From Hyphococcus sp. (GTDB lineage Bacteria > Pseudomonadota > Alphaproteobacteria > Caulobacterales > Parvularculaceae): a stretch of DNA of 15,471 bases. The stretch lies in contig BQJG01000074.1 of NCBI GenBank assembly GCA_021604585.1, positions 1-15,471 of the forward strand, in the 5' to 3' direction. Below are positions 7,051 to 14,349 of this stretch, piece after piece. The translations under genes and the position numbers were made by a program. The first letter of the stretch is position 1. Each line of letters begins with the position of its first letter. Below the pieces are notes generated by a model, which saw only the letters and a list, made by a program, of their open reading frames with translations, did not search any database and was not told the origin of the DNA.

Positions 7051-7836
7051 CTAGCCCTTCACCGCTGTCAGCAGGTAATTGACGCTTGTGTCTTCGGACA
7101 CGCGCCACAGGTCCATCAATGGATTGTAGGAAACGCCCGCTTCTGCGGTGACGGTCAGGCCTGCGCGAACGAGCGCCGACTTTGCTTCATCTGGCTTCAC
7201 AAATTTGCGCGGGTCATGGGTGCCGGCGGGCAGCCAGCGCAACACATATTCAGCGCCGACTTTCGCGAGCGCCAAAGCTTTCAAGGTCCGGTTGATCGTC
7301 GCCATCACCATCATGCCGCCGGGCTTCAACAACGCAGCAGATGTTTCCAAAAACAAATCGACATCGGCGACATGTTCGACGACTTCAAGATTGAGCACGA
7401 TGTCGAACGGTTCGGTGTTCGTCTCCGCCAGCGCCTCGACAGTTGTTGCGCGATAATCAATGTCGAGCTTTAACGGCGCCGCGTGCGTCATCGCAGTTTT
7501 GATATTGTTCTCAGATGCGTCAATTGCCGTGACGCACGCGCCGAGGCGGCGCATCGGTTCGGCGACCAGACCGCCGCCGCATCCGATATCGAGCAGGCGC
7601 AATCCTTCAAGCGGGAGTTTCGACCGGCGCTCGCGGCCGAAATGCGCACAGGCGCCGTCGCGAATGTAGGCGAGGCGCACAGGGTTAAATTTGTGCAGCG
7701 GTTTGAACTTGCCGAACGGGTCCCACCACTCATCGGCGATGGCGGAGAACTTTCTGACCTCATCAGGGTCGATTGTGGTGCGGCCAGAGGCGGATCGTGC
7801 AGGGTCTGGCGCGTTTGTTAACTCACTCTGCGCCAT
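7051..7836 (-). CDS. ubiG: UbiG, bifunctional O-methyltransferase of ubiquinone synthesis
   Basis: SAM-dependent methyltransferase that carries out both O-methylations of ubiquinone synthesis (2-polyprenyl-6-hydroxyphenol methylation and the final 3-demethylubiquinol methylation). The 261 residues carry the UbiG start pattern F-S-A-I-A-D-E-W-W-D-P-F-G-K-F-K-P-L-H (30-48), motif I L-D-I-G-C-G-G-G-L-V-A-E-P (82-94), acidic ribose contact A-I-D-A-S (104-108), motif II L-N-L-E-V-V-E-H-V (148-156) and K-P-G-G-M-M (171-176) followed by T-I-N-R-T-L-K-A. The ATG follows GAGGAAA by 7 bp on the minus strand. It acts at the cytoplasmic face of the inner membrane. It is divergent from lysC across 109 bp, an arrangement common in alphaproteobacteria. 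Catalytically important segments look complete. Confidence 0.96.
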   Translation of the reverse strand: MAQSELTNAPDPARSASGRTTIDPDEVRKFSAIADEWWDPFGKFKPLHKFNPVRLAYIRDGACAHFGRERRSKLPLEGLRLLDIGCGGGLVAEPMRRLGACVTAIDASENNIKTAMTHAAPLKLDIDYRATTVEALAETNTEPFDIVLNLEVVEHVADVDLFLETSAALLKPGGMMVMATINRTLKALALAKVGAEYVLRWLPAGTHDPRKFVKPDEAKSALVRAGLTVTAEAGVSYNPLMDLWRVSEDTSVNYLLTAVKG

Positions 7837-7945
7837 TGTTGAAATTTCCTCGCTTGCGTCGGCGGGCGCCGCTTTCTAGGTATACGCCGACATTTGAGGC
7901 TTCCGGCTGGCGGGGGCAAGAGGACAAGACTTCGCAGGCGCATCA

Positions 7946-9211
7946 ATGGCTCGCATCGTGATGAAATTCGGCGGCACCTCCGTCGCCAATCTCGACCGCA
8001 TCCGGGCGGCGGCGGCGATTGTGCGGCGCGAAGTCGATGCCGGCCATTCGGTTGCGGTGGTCGTTTCGGCGATGGCTGGTGAGACCAACCGCCTCGTCGC
8101 GCTGGTGCAGGATGCCGGCGAGCCGTCTCCGTCGCTCGATGCGCGTGACATAGAATATGACGCGGTTGTCGCCTCTGGCGAGCAGGTGACTTCGGGCTTG
8201 CTGGCGCTGGTCATGCAAAATCTCGGTTATCGCGCCCGCTCCTGGATGGGCTGGCAGATCCCGCTGAAAACCGACATCGCCCACGGCAAGGCGAGAATCT
8301 CCGCCATTGAGGGCGAGGAGCTGGGCGAGGCGATCGATAATGGGGAAATCGCGGTCGTTGCCGGCTTTCAGGGAATCGCCCCAGACAGCCGCATCGCCAC
8401 GCTTGGCCGCGGCGGGTCGGATACATCTGCGGTCGCCATCGCCATTGCGGTTGGCGCAGAGCGCTGTGACATTTATACGGATGTGGATGGCGTTTACACG
8501 ACGGACCCGCGCCTGACCAAACAAGCGCGGCGCATCGCAAAAATTTCTTTTGAAGAAATGCTGGAAATGGCGTCAGTGGGCGCCAAGGTTTTACAAACGC
8601 GTTCCGTTGAACTCGCCATGGCGTACAAAATGCCGGTGCGGGTATTGTCGAGTTTCGATCCGCCTGATGCGCCTGGCCCTGGCACGCTCATCTGCGATGA
8701 GGATGATATTGTGGAAAAGAATATAGTCACGACCGTAACGCCGGATTTTCACGAAGCGAGTGTGACCATCCTTGCTGTTCCTGATGAGCCGGGCCGCGCC
8801 GCAGGCATTTTCATTGCGCTTGCCGCAGCGAATATCAATATCGACATGATCGTGCAGAGCGCTTCGCGCGAGGCCGGATTCGCCAACATCTCTTTTACGA
8901 CAAAGGAAGGCGATCTTGACCGGGCCATCAAGGTGCTGGGCGACGAGCAGCCGAAAATTGGCTTCAAGGCGCTGCAGTCCGACCGTAATGTCGCCAAGGT
9001 TTCAGTGATTGGTCTGGGCATGAAGAGTCACGCCGGTGTTGCGGCCACCATGTTCCGCACGCTGGCGGAGAAGGGGATTAACATTCAGAATATCTCGACT
9101 TCTGAAATTAAAATCAGCGTTCTGATCAATGCCGACGCCGCTGAATATGCAGTGCGTGTTCTGCATGAAGCATACGGGCTTGATCAGCCCGTTCAGGCGG
9201 CGCGAAGCTGA
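7946..9211 (+). CDS. lysC: Aspartate kinase (feedback-regulated, two ACT domains)
   Basis: Catalyses ATP-dependent phosphorylation of aspartate, the first step toward lysine, threonine, methionine and diaminopimelate. The 421 residues contain the kinase signature V-M-K-F-G-G-T-S-V (5-13, with K7), S-G-E-Q (77-80), the G-R-G-G-S-D-T-S loop (154-161) and D-V-D-G-V-Y-T-T-D-P (179-188). Two ACT domains follow (about 270-335 and 350-415), with the N-I-N-I-D-M-I-V-Q (296-304) and G-I-N-I-Q-N-I-S-T-S-E-I-K (377-389) elements of allosteric lysine or threonine binding. Length matches the monofunctional lysine-sensitive class. The ATG at 7946 begins exactly at the conserved N-terminus; its ribosome binding site is weak (AGGCG nearby). 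The ptsP start lies 10 bp after the stop, so both genes are probably in one transcript. Confidence 0.97.
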   Translation: MARIVMKFGGTSVANLDRIRAAAAIVRREVDAGHSVAVVVSAMAGETNRLVALVQDAGEPSPSLDARDIEYDAVVASGEQVTSGLLALVMQNLGYRARSWMGWQIPLKTDIAHGKARISAIEGEELGEAIDNGEIAVVAGFQGIAPDSRIATLGRGGSDTSAVAIAIAVGAERCDIYTDVDGVYTTDPRLTKQARRIAKISFEEMLEMASVGAKVLQTRSVELAMAYKMPVRVLSSFDPPDAPGPGTLICDEDDIVEKNIVTTVTPDFHEASVTILAVPDEPGRAAGIFIALAAANINIDMIVQSASREAGFANISFTTKEGDLDRAIKVLGDEQPKIGFKALQSDRNVAKVSVIGLGMKSHAGVAATMFRTLAEKGINIQNISTSEIKISVLINADAAEYAVRVLHEAYGLDQPVQAARS

Positions 9212-9221
9212 AAAGGCGGCG

Positions 9222-11513
9222 ATGAGCATTGAAAAAACACGCCCGCCGCATGGCGGACATGGCGAACAGGGCATTACGGTCCTGCTGAAGCGCATGCGCG
9301 ACGCGGTCGCGCAGGATTCGAGCGCGCAAGAACGCCTCGACTTGCTCACCAAAGTGATCGCCAGCCATGTTGTGGCGGATGTGTGTTCAATTTACTTGCG
9401 CCGCCCTGACGATCAGCTTGAACTCTATTCGACCGAGGGCTTGAACCGTACCGCCGTTCACAAGACGCGTATGAACTGGGGCGAAGGCCTCGTCGGTCTG
9501 GTCGCCAAGCGCCACGTTCCCTTAGTGACCTCTGAGGCGCCGAAACATCCGTCTTTTTCTTATCGCCCGGAAACCGGCGAAGATCCGTTGCAATCGTTTC
9601 TGGGCGTGCCGCTGATCCGCTCGGGTAAGACGCTTGGCGTGCTTGTCGTCCAGAACAAAGCGGCGCGCGAATACACTCACGAAGAAATCGAAGCCGCGCA
9701 GGCCGTCGCGACCTTGCTTGCAGAGATCGCGGCCTCCGGCGAACTCCTCAGTCAGGAAGAAACCGAAGCCGTCGGCGCGATGCTGCACCTGCCGGAAAAG
9801 CTCAAAGGCTTCGGCATCGTTTCCGGAATTGCGCTGGGCAAAGCGGTCTTTTTGCAGCCGCCAACGCCAAAGCACCGCGTCTTCGCCAAGAATCCGGCCG
9901 AAGAAGCTGCGCGGCTTGAGGAGGGGCTGAACGATTTGCGCCAATCCGTCGACGACATGCTTTCCTCGAACGCGGCGCTCAGCGGGGTCTCGCGCGAAGT
10001 GCTGGAGACTTATCGGCTGTTCGCCTATGATCGCGGCTGGAAAGATCGCCTGCGCGCCGCCGTTTTTTCCGGCCTTACCGCAGAGTCCGCCGTTGAGCAG
10101 GTGAAGGCGGAAAATCGCGCGCGCATGTCGCAATCGCGCGACCCATATTTGCGCGAGCGCCTGCATGATCTCGATGATTTGTCGAACCGGCTCTTGCGCC
10201 ACCTTTCCGGCGAAAAAAATCTTGGTCAGCGTCCGCTTTATGATGAAACAATCCTGTTCGCGCGGACCATGGGGCCGGCGGAACTGCTTGAATATGATCG
10301 CAAGCGATTAAAGGGGCTGGTGCTGGGCGAAGTCTCAGCAACATCACACGTCGCCATTGTCGCGCGGGCGCTGAAACTGCCTATGGTGTCTGGCGCGCCT
10401 GACGCTATGGAACAGACCGAAGAAGGCGATCAGGCGGTTATTGACGGCGATGTCGGCGATATACATATCCGGCCCTCAGCGGAAACGCTCGAAGCGTTTC
10501 GCAACAAGCAAACCCGCTATCACGAGCTCGAAGCGAGTTACGCTGCAGAAAAATCACTGCCGTCCCGGACTAAGGATGGCGTCGACATCACCATCCAGAT
10601 GAATGCAGGCTTGGCGTTAGACCTGCCGTTTCTGGAGCAAACCGGGGCGGCGGGCGTCGGCCTGTTTCGCACAGAGCTGCAATTCCTGATTGGCTCGCAA
10701 CTGCCGAGCGTCGCCTCGCAGGAAGCACTCTACAGCGAAGCGCTCGATCTCGCCGGTGGAAAGCCAGTGGTCTTCCGCACAGCCGACATAGGCGGCGATA
10801 AAACCGCCGCCTATATGGAGCACGGAAATGAAGTGAACCCGGCCATGGGCTGGCGCGGCTTGCGCATGGCCTTGGATCGTCCGGGCATGATCCGGCCGCA
10901 GTTGCGCGCCTTGCTGTCCGCAGCGGCGGGCCGGACACTGTGGGTGATGTTCCCATTCGTGACATTGCCAGGCGAAGTGGATGAGATTCGCGGACTCTTG
11001 GATCGCGAGGTTGAGCGTGCAAAACGTCACCAGAAGGAGCTGCCAGCCGATATCAAGATTGGCGCGATGATTGAAACGCCGGCCTCCGCATGGCGTGCGG
11101 ATCTGATCGCTGAAAAGGTCGATTTCCTCTCGATTGGCGGAAATGACTTGGCGCAATTCTATTTCGCCGCAGACCGCGATTCAGAGCGCGTGCAGCGGCG
11201 CTATGATCCGATGAATGCCGGCTTCCTTAGTTTTCTGCGGCACACGGTTGAAAAAGTGTCCCGGACCGGGACTCCCTTGTCCTATTGCGGCGAGCAATCC
11301 GCTGACCCGGTTACAGCCGCCGCGCTGATCGGGGTTGGCGTGCGGCAATTCTCGCTGCCGGCGGCTTTTATCGGCCCGTTCCGGCGTCTTGTCAGGTCGA
11401 TTGATTCGAAATCTGTGAGCGATTGGCTGGAGGCGCGCTTTGTCGAGCCACATGTCACGCTGCGTCCCGCCCTCGCGCAATTCCTGAAAGACAGTGGCGC
11501 GAGCGCTGAATAA
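9222..11513 (+). CDS. ptsP: Enzyme I of the nitrogen phosphotransferase system (EI-Ntr), GAF-containing
   Basis: PEP-protein phosphotransferase that starts the PTS-Ntr relay (EI-Ntr to NPr to EIIA-Ntr), which in alphaproteobacteria tunes nitrogen, potassium and stringent responses. The 763 residues comprise an N-terminal GAF domain (about 25-170, with D-V-C-S-I-Y-L), a PEP-utiliser N-domain (about 190-310), the swivelling domain with phospho-accepting H376 in A-T-S-H-V-A-I-V-A-R, and a TIM barrel (about 430-720) with G-V-G-L-F-R-T-E, F-R-T-A-D-I-G-G-D-K, E-T-P-A-S-A-W, S-I-G-G-N-D-L-A-Q-F and catalytic C689 in S-Y-C-G-E. The ATG at 9222 has AAGGCGG just upstream and follows lysC by 10 bp; an earlier in-frame ATG at 9129 would overlap the lysC end and is rejected. 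The GAF domain is known to sense glutamine or 2-oxoglutarate in relatives. All key residues are present. Confidence 0.96.
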   Translation: MSIEKTRPPHGGHGEQGITVLLKRMRDAVAQDSSAQERLDLLTKVIASHVVADVCSIYLRRPDDQLELYSTEGLNRTAVHKTRMNWGEGLVGLVAKRHVPLVTSEAPKHPSFSYRPETGEDPLQSFLGVPLIRSGKTLGVLVVQNKAAREYTHEEIEAAQAVATLLAEIAASGELLSQEETEAVGAMLHLPEKLKGFGIVSGIALGKAVFLQPPTPKHRVFAKNPAEEAARLEEGLNDLRQSVDDMLSSNAALSGVSREVLETYRLFAYDRGWKDRLRAAVFSGLTAESAVEQVKAENRARMSQSRDPYLRERLHDLDDLSNRLLRHLSGEKNLGQRPLYDETILFARTMGPAELLEYDRKRLKGLVLGEVSATSHVAIVARALKLPMVSGAPDAMEQTEEGDQAVIDGDVGDIHIRPSAETLEAFRNKQTRYHELEASYAAEKSLPSRTKDGVDITIQMNAGLALDLPFLEQTGAAGVGLFRTELQFLIGSQLPSVASQEALYSEALDLAGGKPVVFRTADIGGDKTAAYMEHGNEVNPAMGWRGLRMALDRPGMIRPQLRALLSAAAGRTLWVMFPFVTLPGEVDEIRGLLDREVERAKRHQKELPADIKIGAMIETPASAWRADLIAEKVDFLSIGGNDLAQFYFAADRDSERVQRRYDPMNAGFLSFLRHTVEKVSRTGTPLSYCGEQSADPVTAAALIGVGVRQFSLPAAFIGPFRRLVRSIDSKSVSDWLEARFVEPHVTLRPALAQFLKDSGASAE

Positions 11514-11551
11514 ATCACGTTTTAACGCATTGCTGCTTAACTTTACGTGAT
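11514..11551. repeat. Inverted repeat just after ptsP stop
   Basis: Seven-base arms ATCACGT (11514-11520) and ACGTGAT (11545-11551) are separated by 24 bases and start directly after the ptsP stop codon. The spacer contains two TTAA tetramers that could add weak pairing. It lacks the GC-rich stem and T-run of a standard terminator. It may be a regulator site or a weak 3'-end structure, or chance. Confidence 0.35.
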
Positions 11552-11630
11552 ATTTCATCAACAGGGTGCTCTGCGTCGCTGCAAATGTGTATGCTGTGAG
11601 CGCCGGATTCGAGTGGGAAGAGGCGCGAGC

Positions 11631-12443
11631 GTGGCGACGGCGAAAAGTTCAGCGGAAATTGTAGATATGGAGGATGCGCGCGCGCGTCTGGCGGCTGATG
11701 CCGGCGAGTTTGAACATGTGGGCGCCCGGCTTGCCGCCGTTCGAGAAAGCCGCGGCATTGATATTCGCGAAGCTGCGGCGCGCACGCATATTCGCGAAAA
11801 CCACCTTCAGGCGATTGAAAATGCTGACGCCAAGGCGTTGCCGGCACGGCCCTATGCGCTCGGATTTGTTCGCACTTATGCTGAATTTCTCGAACAGGAT
11901 GCGCGCGCTATTGTTGAGCAATTCAAGTTTGATGCGGGCTATGATGCGCCGGTCCCGATCGACGCTGAAAAGTTTCGCGCCGCCGAGGAAACAGCCGAAT
12001 CTCATAGCGGCGATCTTTCACTGCCGGTTTTCATTGCGATCACCGCTTTCATCATTTGGTGCGCCTGGCAGATCACCCTGACCAGCAAAGTTTTGCCGAT
12101 TGGCGAAGCGGCAAAAATAGAGGCCCCGGCTACGGTGGAAACACCAGCGCCGGAACCGGTTCAGGGCGAGCTGATTGAGGCGAAAATTGTTGAACAGATT
12201 GAGCCCGTCTATCCCCGCAGTTGCGCCCCGGCGGCGGCTCCCGTTGAAACCGTGACGCTGGCTTTCACGGTCACCACAAGCGGGCGCGTTTCCAGCGAGC
12301 GGGTCGCGCGTTCAACCAATGGCTGCTTTAATGAAGCGGCGCTCAACGCGCTTCGGCGCTGGAGCTTTGAGCCGCGCACAGTCGATAGCGCTGCGCGTCC
12401 GGCCTTTGATCAGGTGCATACTTTTCGCTTTAATCGTCCTTAG
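11631..12443 (+). CDS. RodZ-type HTH / transmembrane protein with TonB C-terminal domain
   Basis: Two-part membrane protein of 270 residues. The N-terminal half (about 27-100) is a RodZ-type helix-turn-helix (HTH_25): G-A-R-L-A-A-V-R-E-S-R-G, then H-L-Q-A-I-E-N-A, then the hallmark L-P-A-R-P-Y-A-L-G-F-V-R-T-Y-A-E-F-L (70-87). One transmembrane segment spans about 129-147. A Pro/Ala/Glu-rich linker (about 160-185) leads to a TonB_C-like periplasmic domain (about 188-270) with E-P-V-Y-P, V-T-L-A-F-T-V-T-T-S-G-R-V, A-A-L-N-A-L-R-R-W-S-F-E-P. C198 and C232 could form a disulfide. In E. coli the RodZ HTH binds MreB, and RodZ's periplasmic domain is a different beta fold. The GTG at 11631 is chosen because GAAGAGG ends 7 bp upstream; the in-frame ATG at 11547 adds a cysteine-rich leader with no support, and the ATG at 11667 is a shorter option. 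A terminator follows, then ispG, matching the rodZ-ispG order of E. coli. Confidence 0.88.
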   Translation: MATAKSSAEIVDMEDARARLAADAGEFEHVGARLAAVRESRGIDIREAAARTHIRENHLQAIENADAKALPARPYALGFVRTYAEFLEQDARAIVEQFKFDAGYDAPVPIDAEKFRAAEETAESHSGDLSLPVFIAITAFIIWCAWQITLTSKVLPIGEAAKIEAPATVETPAPEPVQGELIEAKIVEQIEPVYPRSCAPAAAPVETVTLAFTVTTSGRVSSERVARSTNGCFNEAALNALRRWSFEPRTVDSAARPAFDQVHTFRFNRP

Positions 12444-12478
12444 GGCGGACGAAAGGGCGCACCGGGCAGGCTTGGAAT

Positions 12479-12497
12479 CCGCCTGAGAGGCGGTTTT
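12479..12497 (+). terminator. Rho-independent terminator after the RodZ/TonB gene
   Basis: Stem CCGCCT (12479-12484), loop GAG, stem AGGCGG (12488-12493), then TTTT (12494-12497) and further pyrimidines. It lies 36 bp after the stop codon, so the RodZ/TonB gene and ispG are probably separate transcripts, at least in part. Confidence 0.75.
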
Positions 12498-12542
12498 CTC
12501 GGCTTTATGCACCATGTGCCCACGGGCAGGCCCAAACGGGGC

Positions 12543-12571
12543 TTGACTTCGGCGCGCCAGACGCAATCTTG
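12543..12571 (+). promoter_or_regulatory. Possible promoter for ispG
   Basis: TTGACT (12543-12548) matches a -35 box at five of six positions. The -10 position 17 bases later (ATCTTG) is weak, though -10 boxes are loosely conserved in alphaproteobacteria. Its place after the terminator and before the palindromic repeats and ispG supports the idea. It is a tentative call. Confidence 0.3.
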
Positions 12572-12574
12572 TGG

Positions 12575-12627
12575 CTAGCGCATTTCCGGAAAAGTGTGAC
12601 GCAGTTTTCCGATCAGAAATGCGCTAG
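12575..12627 (+). repeat. Palindromic repeat, copy A
   Basis: Imperfect hairpin of 53 bases. Outer arms CTAGCGCATTTC (12575-12586) and GAAATGCGCTAG (12616-12627) pair perfectly. Inner arms CGGAAAA (12587-12593) and TTTTCCG (12605-12611) extend the stem, with a four-base bulge on the right and an 11-base loop. It belongs to the kind of short dispersed palindromes with an AAAAGTG core that are common between genes in many alphaproteobacteria (from memory). It is non-coding and could affect mRNA stability or be a relic of a small mobile element. Confidence 0.75.
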
Positions 12628-12638
12628 ATTTAAATATT

Positions 12639-12687
12639 GGGCGTTTCCGGACGATAAACCGGGAACCACTTTTTCTCGGAAACGCCC
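12639..12687 (-). repeat. Palindromic repeat, copy B, inverted relative to copy A
   Basis: Hairpin with perfect 11-base outer arms GGGCGTTTCCG (12639-12649) and CGGAAACGCCC (12677-12687). Read on the minus strand it aligns along its length with copy A: GC-T-TTTCCG near the left, a shared AAAAGTG core, GTTT in the middle and a matching CAGAAA/CCGGAAA right arm. The two copies are therefore homologous and oppositely oriented, 11 bp apart, like a BIME-style pair, and end 35 bp before the ispG start. Confidence 0.7.
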
Positions 12688-12722
12688 CGGGAATCCAGCT
12701 TTTTGAGCCGAAGGGCAGAGCC

Positions 12723-13853
12723 ATGTCGTTACGTCCCTGGCGTGATATTGAACGCCGCAAATCCCGTCAGATCATGGTCGGCAAAGTGCCGGTCGGCGGC
12801 GATGCGCCGATCGCCGTTCAGTCGATGACCAACACGCTGACTTCGGACGCGCAGGCGACCATCCGGCAGGTGAACGAGATCGCCGAAGCCGGCGCCGACA
12901 TTGTCCGCGTTTCGTGTCCTGATGTTGAATCGACCGCCGCGCTGAAAGAAATCTGCGCCAACGTTCCCGTGCCGATCGTCGCCGACATTCACTTCCATTA
13001 CAAACGCGGCATTGAGGCGGCGAAAGCCGGCGCGGCGTGCCTGCGGATCAATCCGGGCAATATCGGTTCGGAAGAACGCGTGCGTGAAGTCATCAAGGCG
13101 GCGAAAGATCATGGCTGCTCCATGCGCATCGGCGTCAATGGCGGAAGCCTCGAAAAAGACCTGCTGGAAAAATATGGCGAGCCTTGTCCGGAAGCGATGG
13201 TTGAGAGTGCGCTCGATCACGCAAAGATTTTGCAGGACAACGACTTTCACGAATTCAAGATTTCGGTGAAAGCCTCTGACGTGTTCCTCACCGTCGCTGC
13301 CTATCACCAGCTCGCCGACGCCATTGACTGCCCGCTGCATTTGGGCGTCACAGAAGCGGGCGGCCTGCGCATCGGCTCGGTCAAATCCGCCATCGGCATG
13401 GGCAATCTGCTATGGGCTGGCATTGGCGATACAATTCGCGTGTCGCTGTCGGCGGATCCGGTGGAAGAAATCAAAGCCGGTTTCGATATTTTGAAATCGC
13501 TTGGCCTGCGCCATCGCGGCGTTAATGTGATTTCATGCCCGTCCTGCGCGCGTCAGGGCTTTCAGGTGATCGACACCGTCGAACAGCTCGAAAAGCGTCT
13601 CGCACATATCACAACACCCATGTCGCTCTCGGTCATCGGCTGCGTCGTCAACGGCCCAGGCGAAGCGCGCGAAACCGATATCGGCTTTACCGGCGGCGGC
13701 GCTGGCAAGACGCATGGTCAAATTTATCTCGACGGTTCACCCGATCACCGTATCGACAATGATCAAATTCTCGATCATCTCGTTGAACTGGTCGAAAAGA
13801 AAGCTGCAGAAATTCAGGCCGAAGAAGCGAAACAGTCCGTCGCTGCCGAGTAG
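12723..13853 (+). CDS. ispG: IspG, (E)-4-hydroxy-3-methylbut-2-enyl-diphosphate synthase (GcpE)
   Basis: Iron-sulfur enzyme of the MEP pathway that reductively converts MEcPP to HMBPP using flavodoxin or ferredoxin, giving isoprenoid units for quinones and undecaprenyl carrier. The 376 residues have the TIM-barrel N-domain opening with V-G-K-V-P-V-G-G-D-A-P-I-A-V-Q-S-M-T-N-T, the V-A-D-I-H-F-H-Y substrate segment (86-93) and R-I-N-P-G-N-I-G (108-115). The 4Fe-4S ligands C272 and C275 (S-C-P-S-C-A-R-Q-G-F), C307 (V-I-G-C-V-V-N-G-P-G-E) and E314 are all present. This is the short bacterial form without the plant insertion domain. The ATG follows AAGGG by 7 bp. Isoprenoid supply links it to ubiG in this window, and through undecaprenyl phosphate to the wall-shape role suggested by the RodZ-type neighbour. 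Confidence 0.97.
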   Translation: MSLRPWRDIERRKSRQIMVGKVPVGGDAPIAVQSMTNTLTSDAQATIRQVNEIAEAGADIVRVSCPDVESTAALKEICANVPVPIVADIHFHYKRGIEAAKAGAACLRINPGNIGSEERVREVIKAAKDHGCSMRIGVNGGSLEKDLLEKYGEPCPEAMVESALDHAKILQDNDFHEFKISVKASDVFLTVAAYHQLADAIDCPLHLGVTEAGGLRIGSVKSAIGMGNLLWAGIGDTIRVSLSADPVEEIKAGFDILKSLGLRHRGVNVISCPSCARQGFQVIDTVEQLEKRLAHITTPMSLSVIGCVVNGPGEARETDIGFTGGGAGKTHGQIYLDGSPDHRIDNDQILDHLVELVEKKAAEIQAEEAKQSVAAE

Positions 13854-13875
13854 CGACGCTCATTGAAATTTCCAT

Positions 13876-13903
13876 GCGCGCGGGAAGCCCCCGCGCGCTT
13901 TTT
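13876..13903 (+). terminator. Rho-independent terminator after ispG
   Basis: Nine-base perfect stem GCGCGCGGG (13876-13884) and CCCGCGCGC (13890-13898), five-base loop, then TTTTT (13899-13903). It lies 22 bp after the ispG stop. It argues against starting the next gene at the in-frame ATG at 13863, which would put the hairpin inside the coding region. Confidence 0.92.
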
Positions 13904-13919
13904 GTTTGGGACTCAAGAA

Positions 13920-14312
13920 GTGAAGACATTCAAACTATTCGTCATCGCAACTGTCTTTGCCGTTTTTTCAACGGCATGCGGAAGTCGCGCAGTTCAGGAA
14001 ACACATGCGATGCAGTCAGATGAAACAGCGACTCACCTTATTATTGAATTTCACGCCGCCCAAGATCGGCTCGATGATTTCCTGCCCATTATGACGGGCA
14101 TCAATGAAAGCATGGCCGGGGAAGAGGGTTTCATTTCCGCTGTGGTCTATCGTAACGTTGATGATCCGCTGACCTTTACGTTGATTGAACAATGGGAGAG
14201 TCGTGCGCTGCATGGCGCGCATTACGATCGCATTGTCGAATCTGGTGACTGGTCGAATATCCTCGCCATGCTCACGCAAAATCCCCAGATGAGCTACAAC
14301 GACAAATTCTGA
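13920..14312 (+). CDS. Putative lipoprotein with ABM (antibiotic biosynthesis monooxygenase-like) domain
   Basis: Protein of 130 residues from the GTG at 13920. An earlier in-frame ATG (13863) is rejected because a strong terminator lies between it and the GTG. Residues 1-19 form a signal peptide ending in F-S-T-A-C, so C20 is a likely lipidated cysteine, though the -3 residue is not the usual leucine. The mature part (about 36-110) has the ferredoxin-like ABM pattern: L-I-I-E-F-H-A, a D-D-F-L-P-I helix, E-E-G-F-I-S-A-V-V-Y-R-N-V-D-D-P, then F-T-L-I-E-Q-W-E-S and a H-Y-D-R-I segment. Such domains are cofactor-free quinol oxygenases or heme-degrading proteins, or have no known activity. Export as a lipoprotein is less usual for the family. 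It has its own short region between ispG and prfA; no obvious operon partner. Confidence 0.75.
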   Translation: MKTFKLFVIATVFAVFSTACGSRAVQETHAMQSDETATHLIIEFHAAQDRLDDFLPIMTGINESMAGEEGFISAVVYRNVDDPLTFTLIEQWESRALHGAHYDRIVESGDWSNILAMLTQNPQMSYNDKF

Positions 14313-14349
14313 TTCGAGTTAATTCAATCACTCAATTGAAAATAAGAAC

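Noticed and set aside
9129..9221. Upstream in-frame extension of ptsP into lysC
   Set aside because: It would overlap the lysC coding end by 83 bp and encodes no GAF-related sequence; the ATG at 9222 has a good ribosome binding site.
12312..12566. An 84-codon minus-strand frame over the terminator region
   Set aside because: It overlaps the end of the RodZ/TonB gene in antisense and covers a terminator; no domain and no ribosome binding site.
14323..14340. TTCAAT...ATTGAA dyad before prfA
   Set aside because: Six AT-rich bases per arm are readily found by chance in an AT-rich spacer, and no regulator is suggested.
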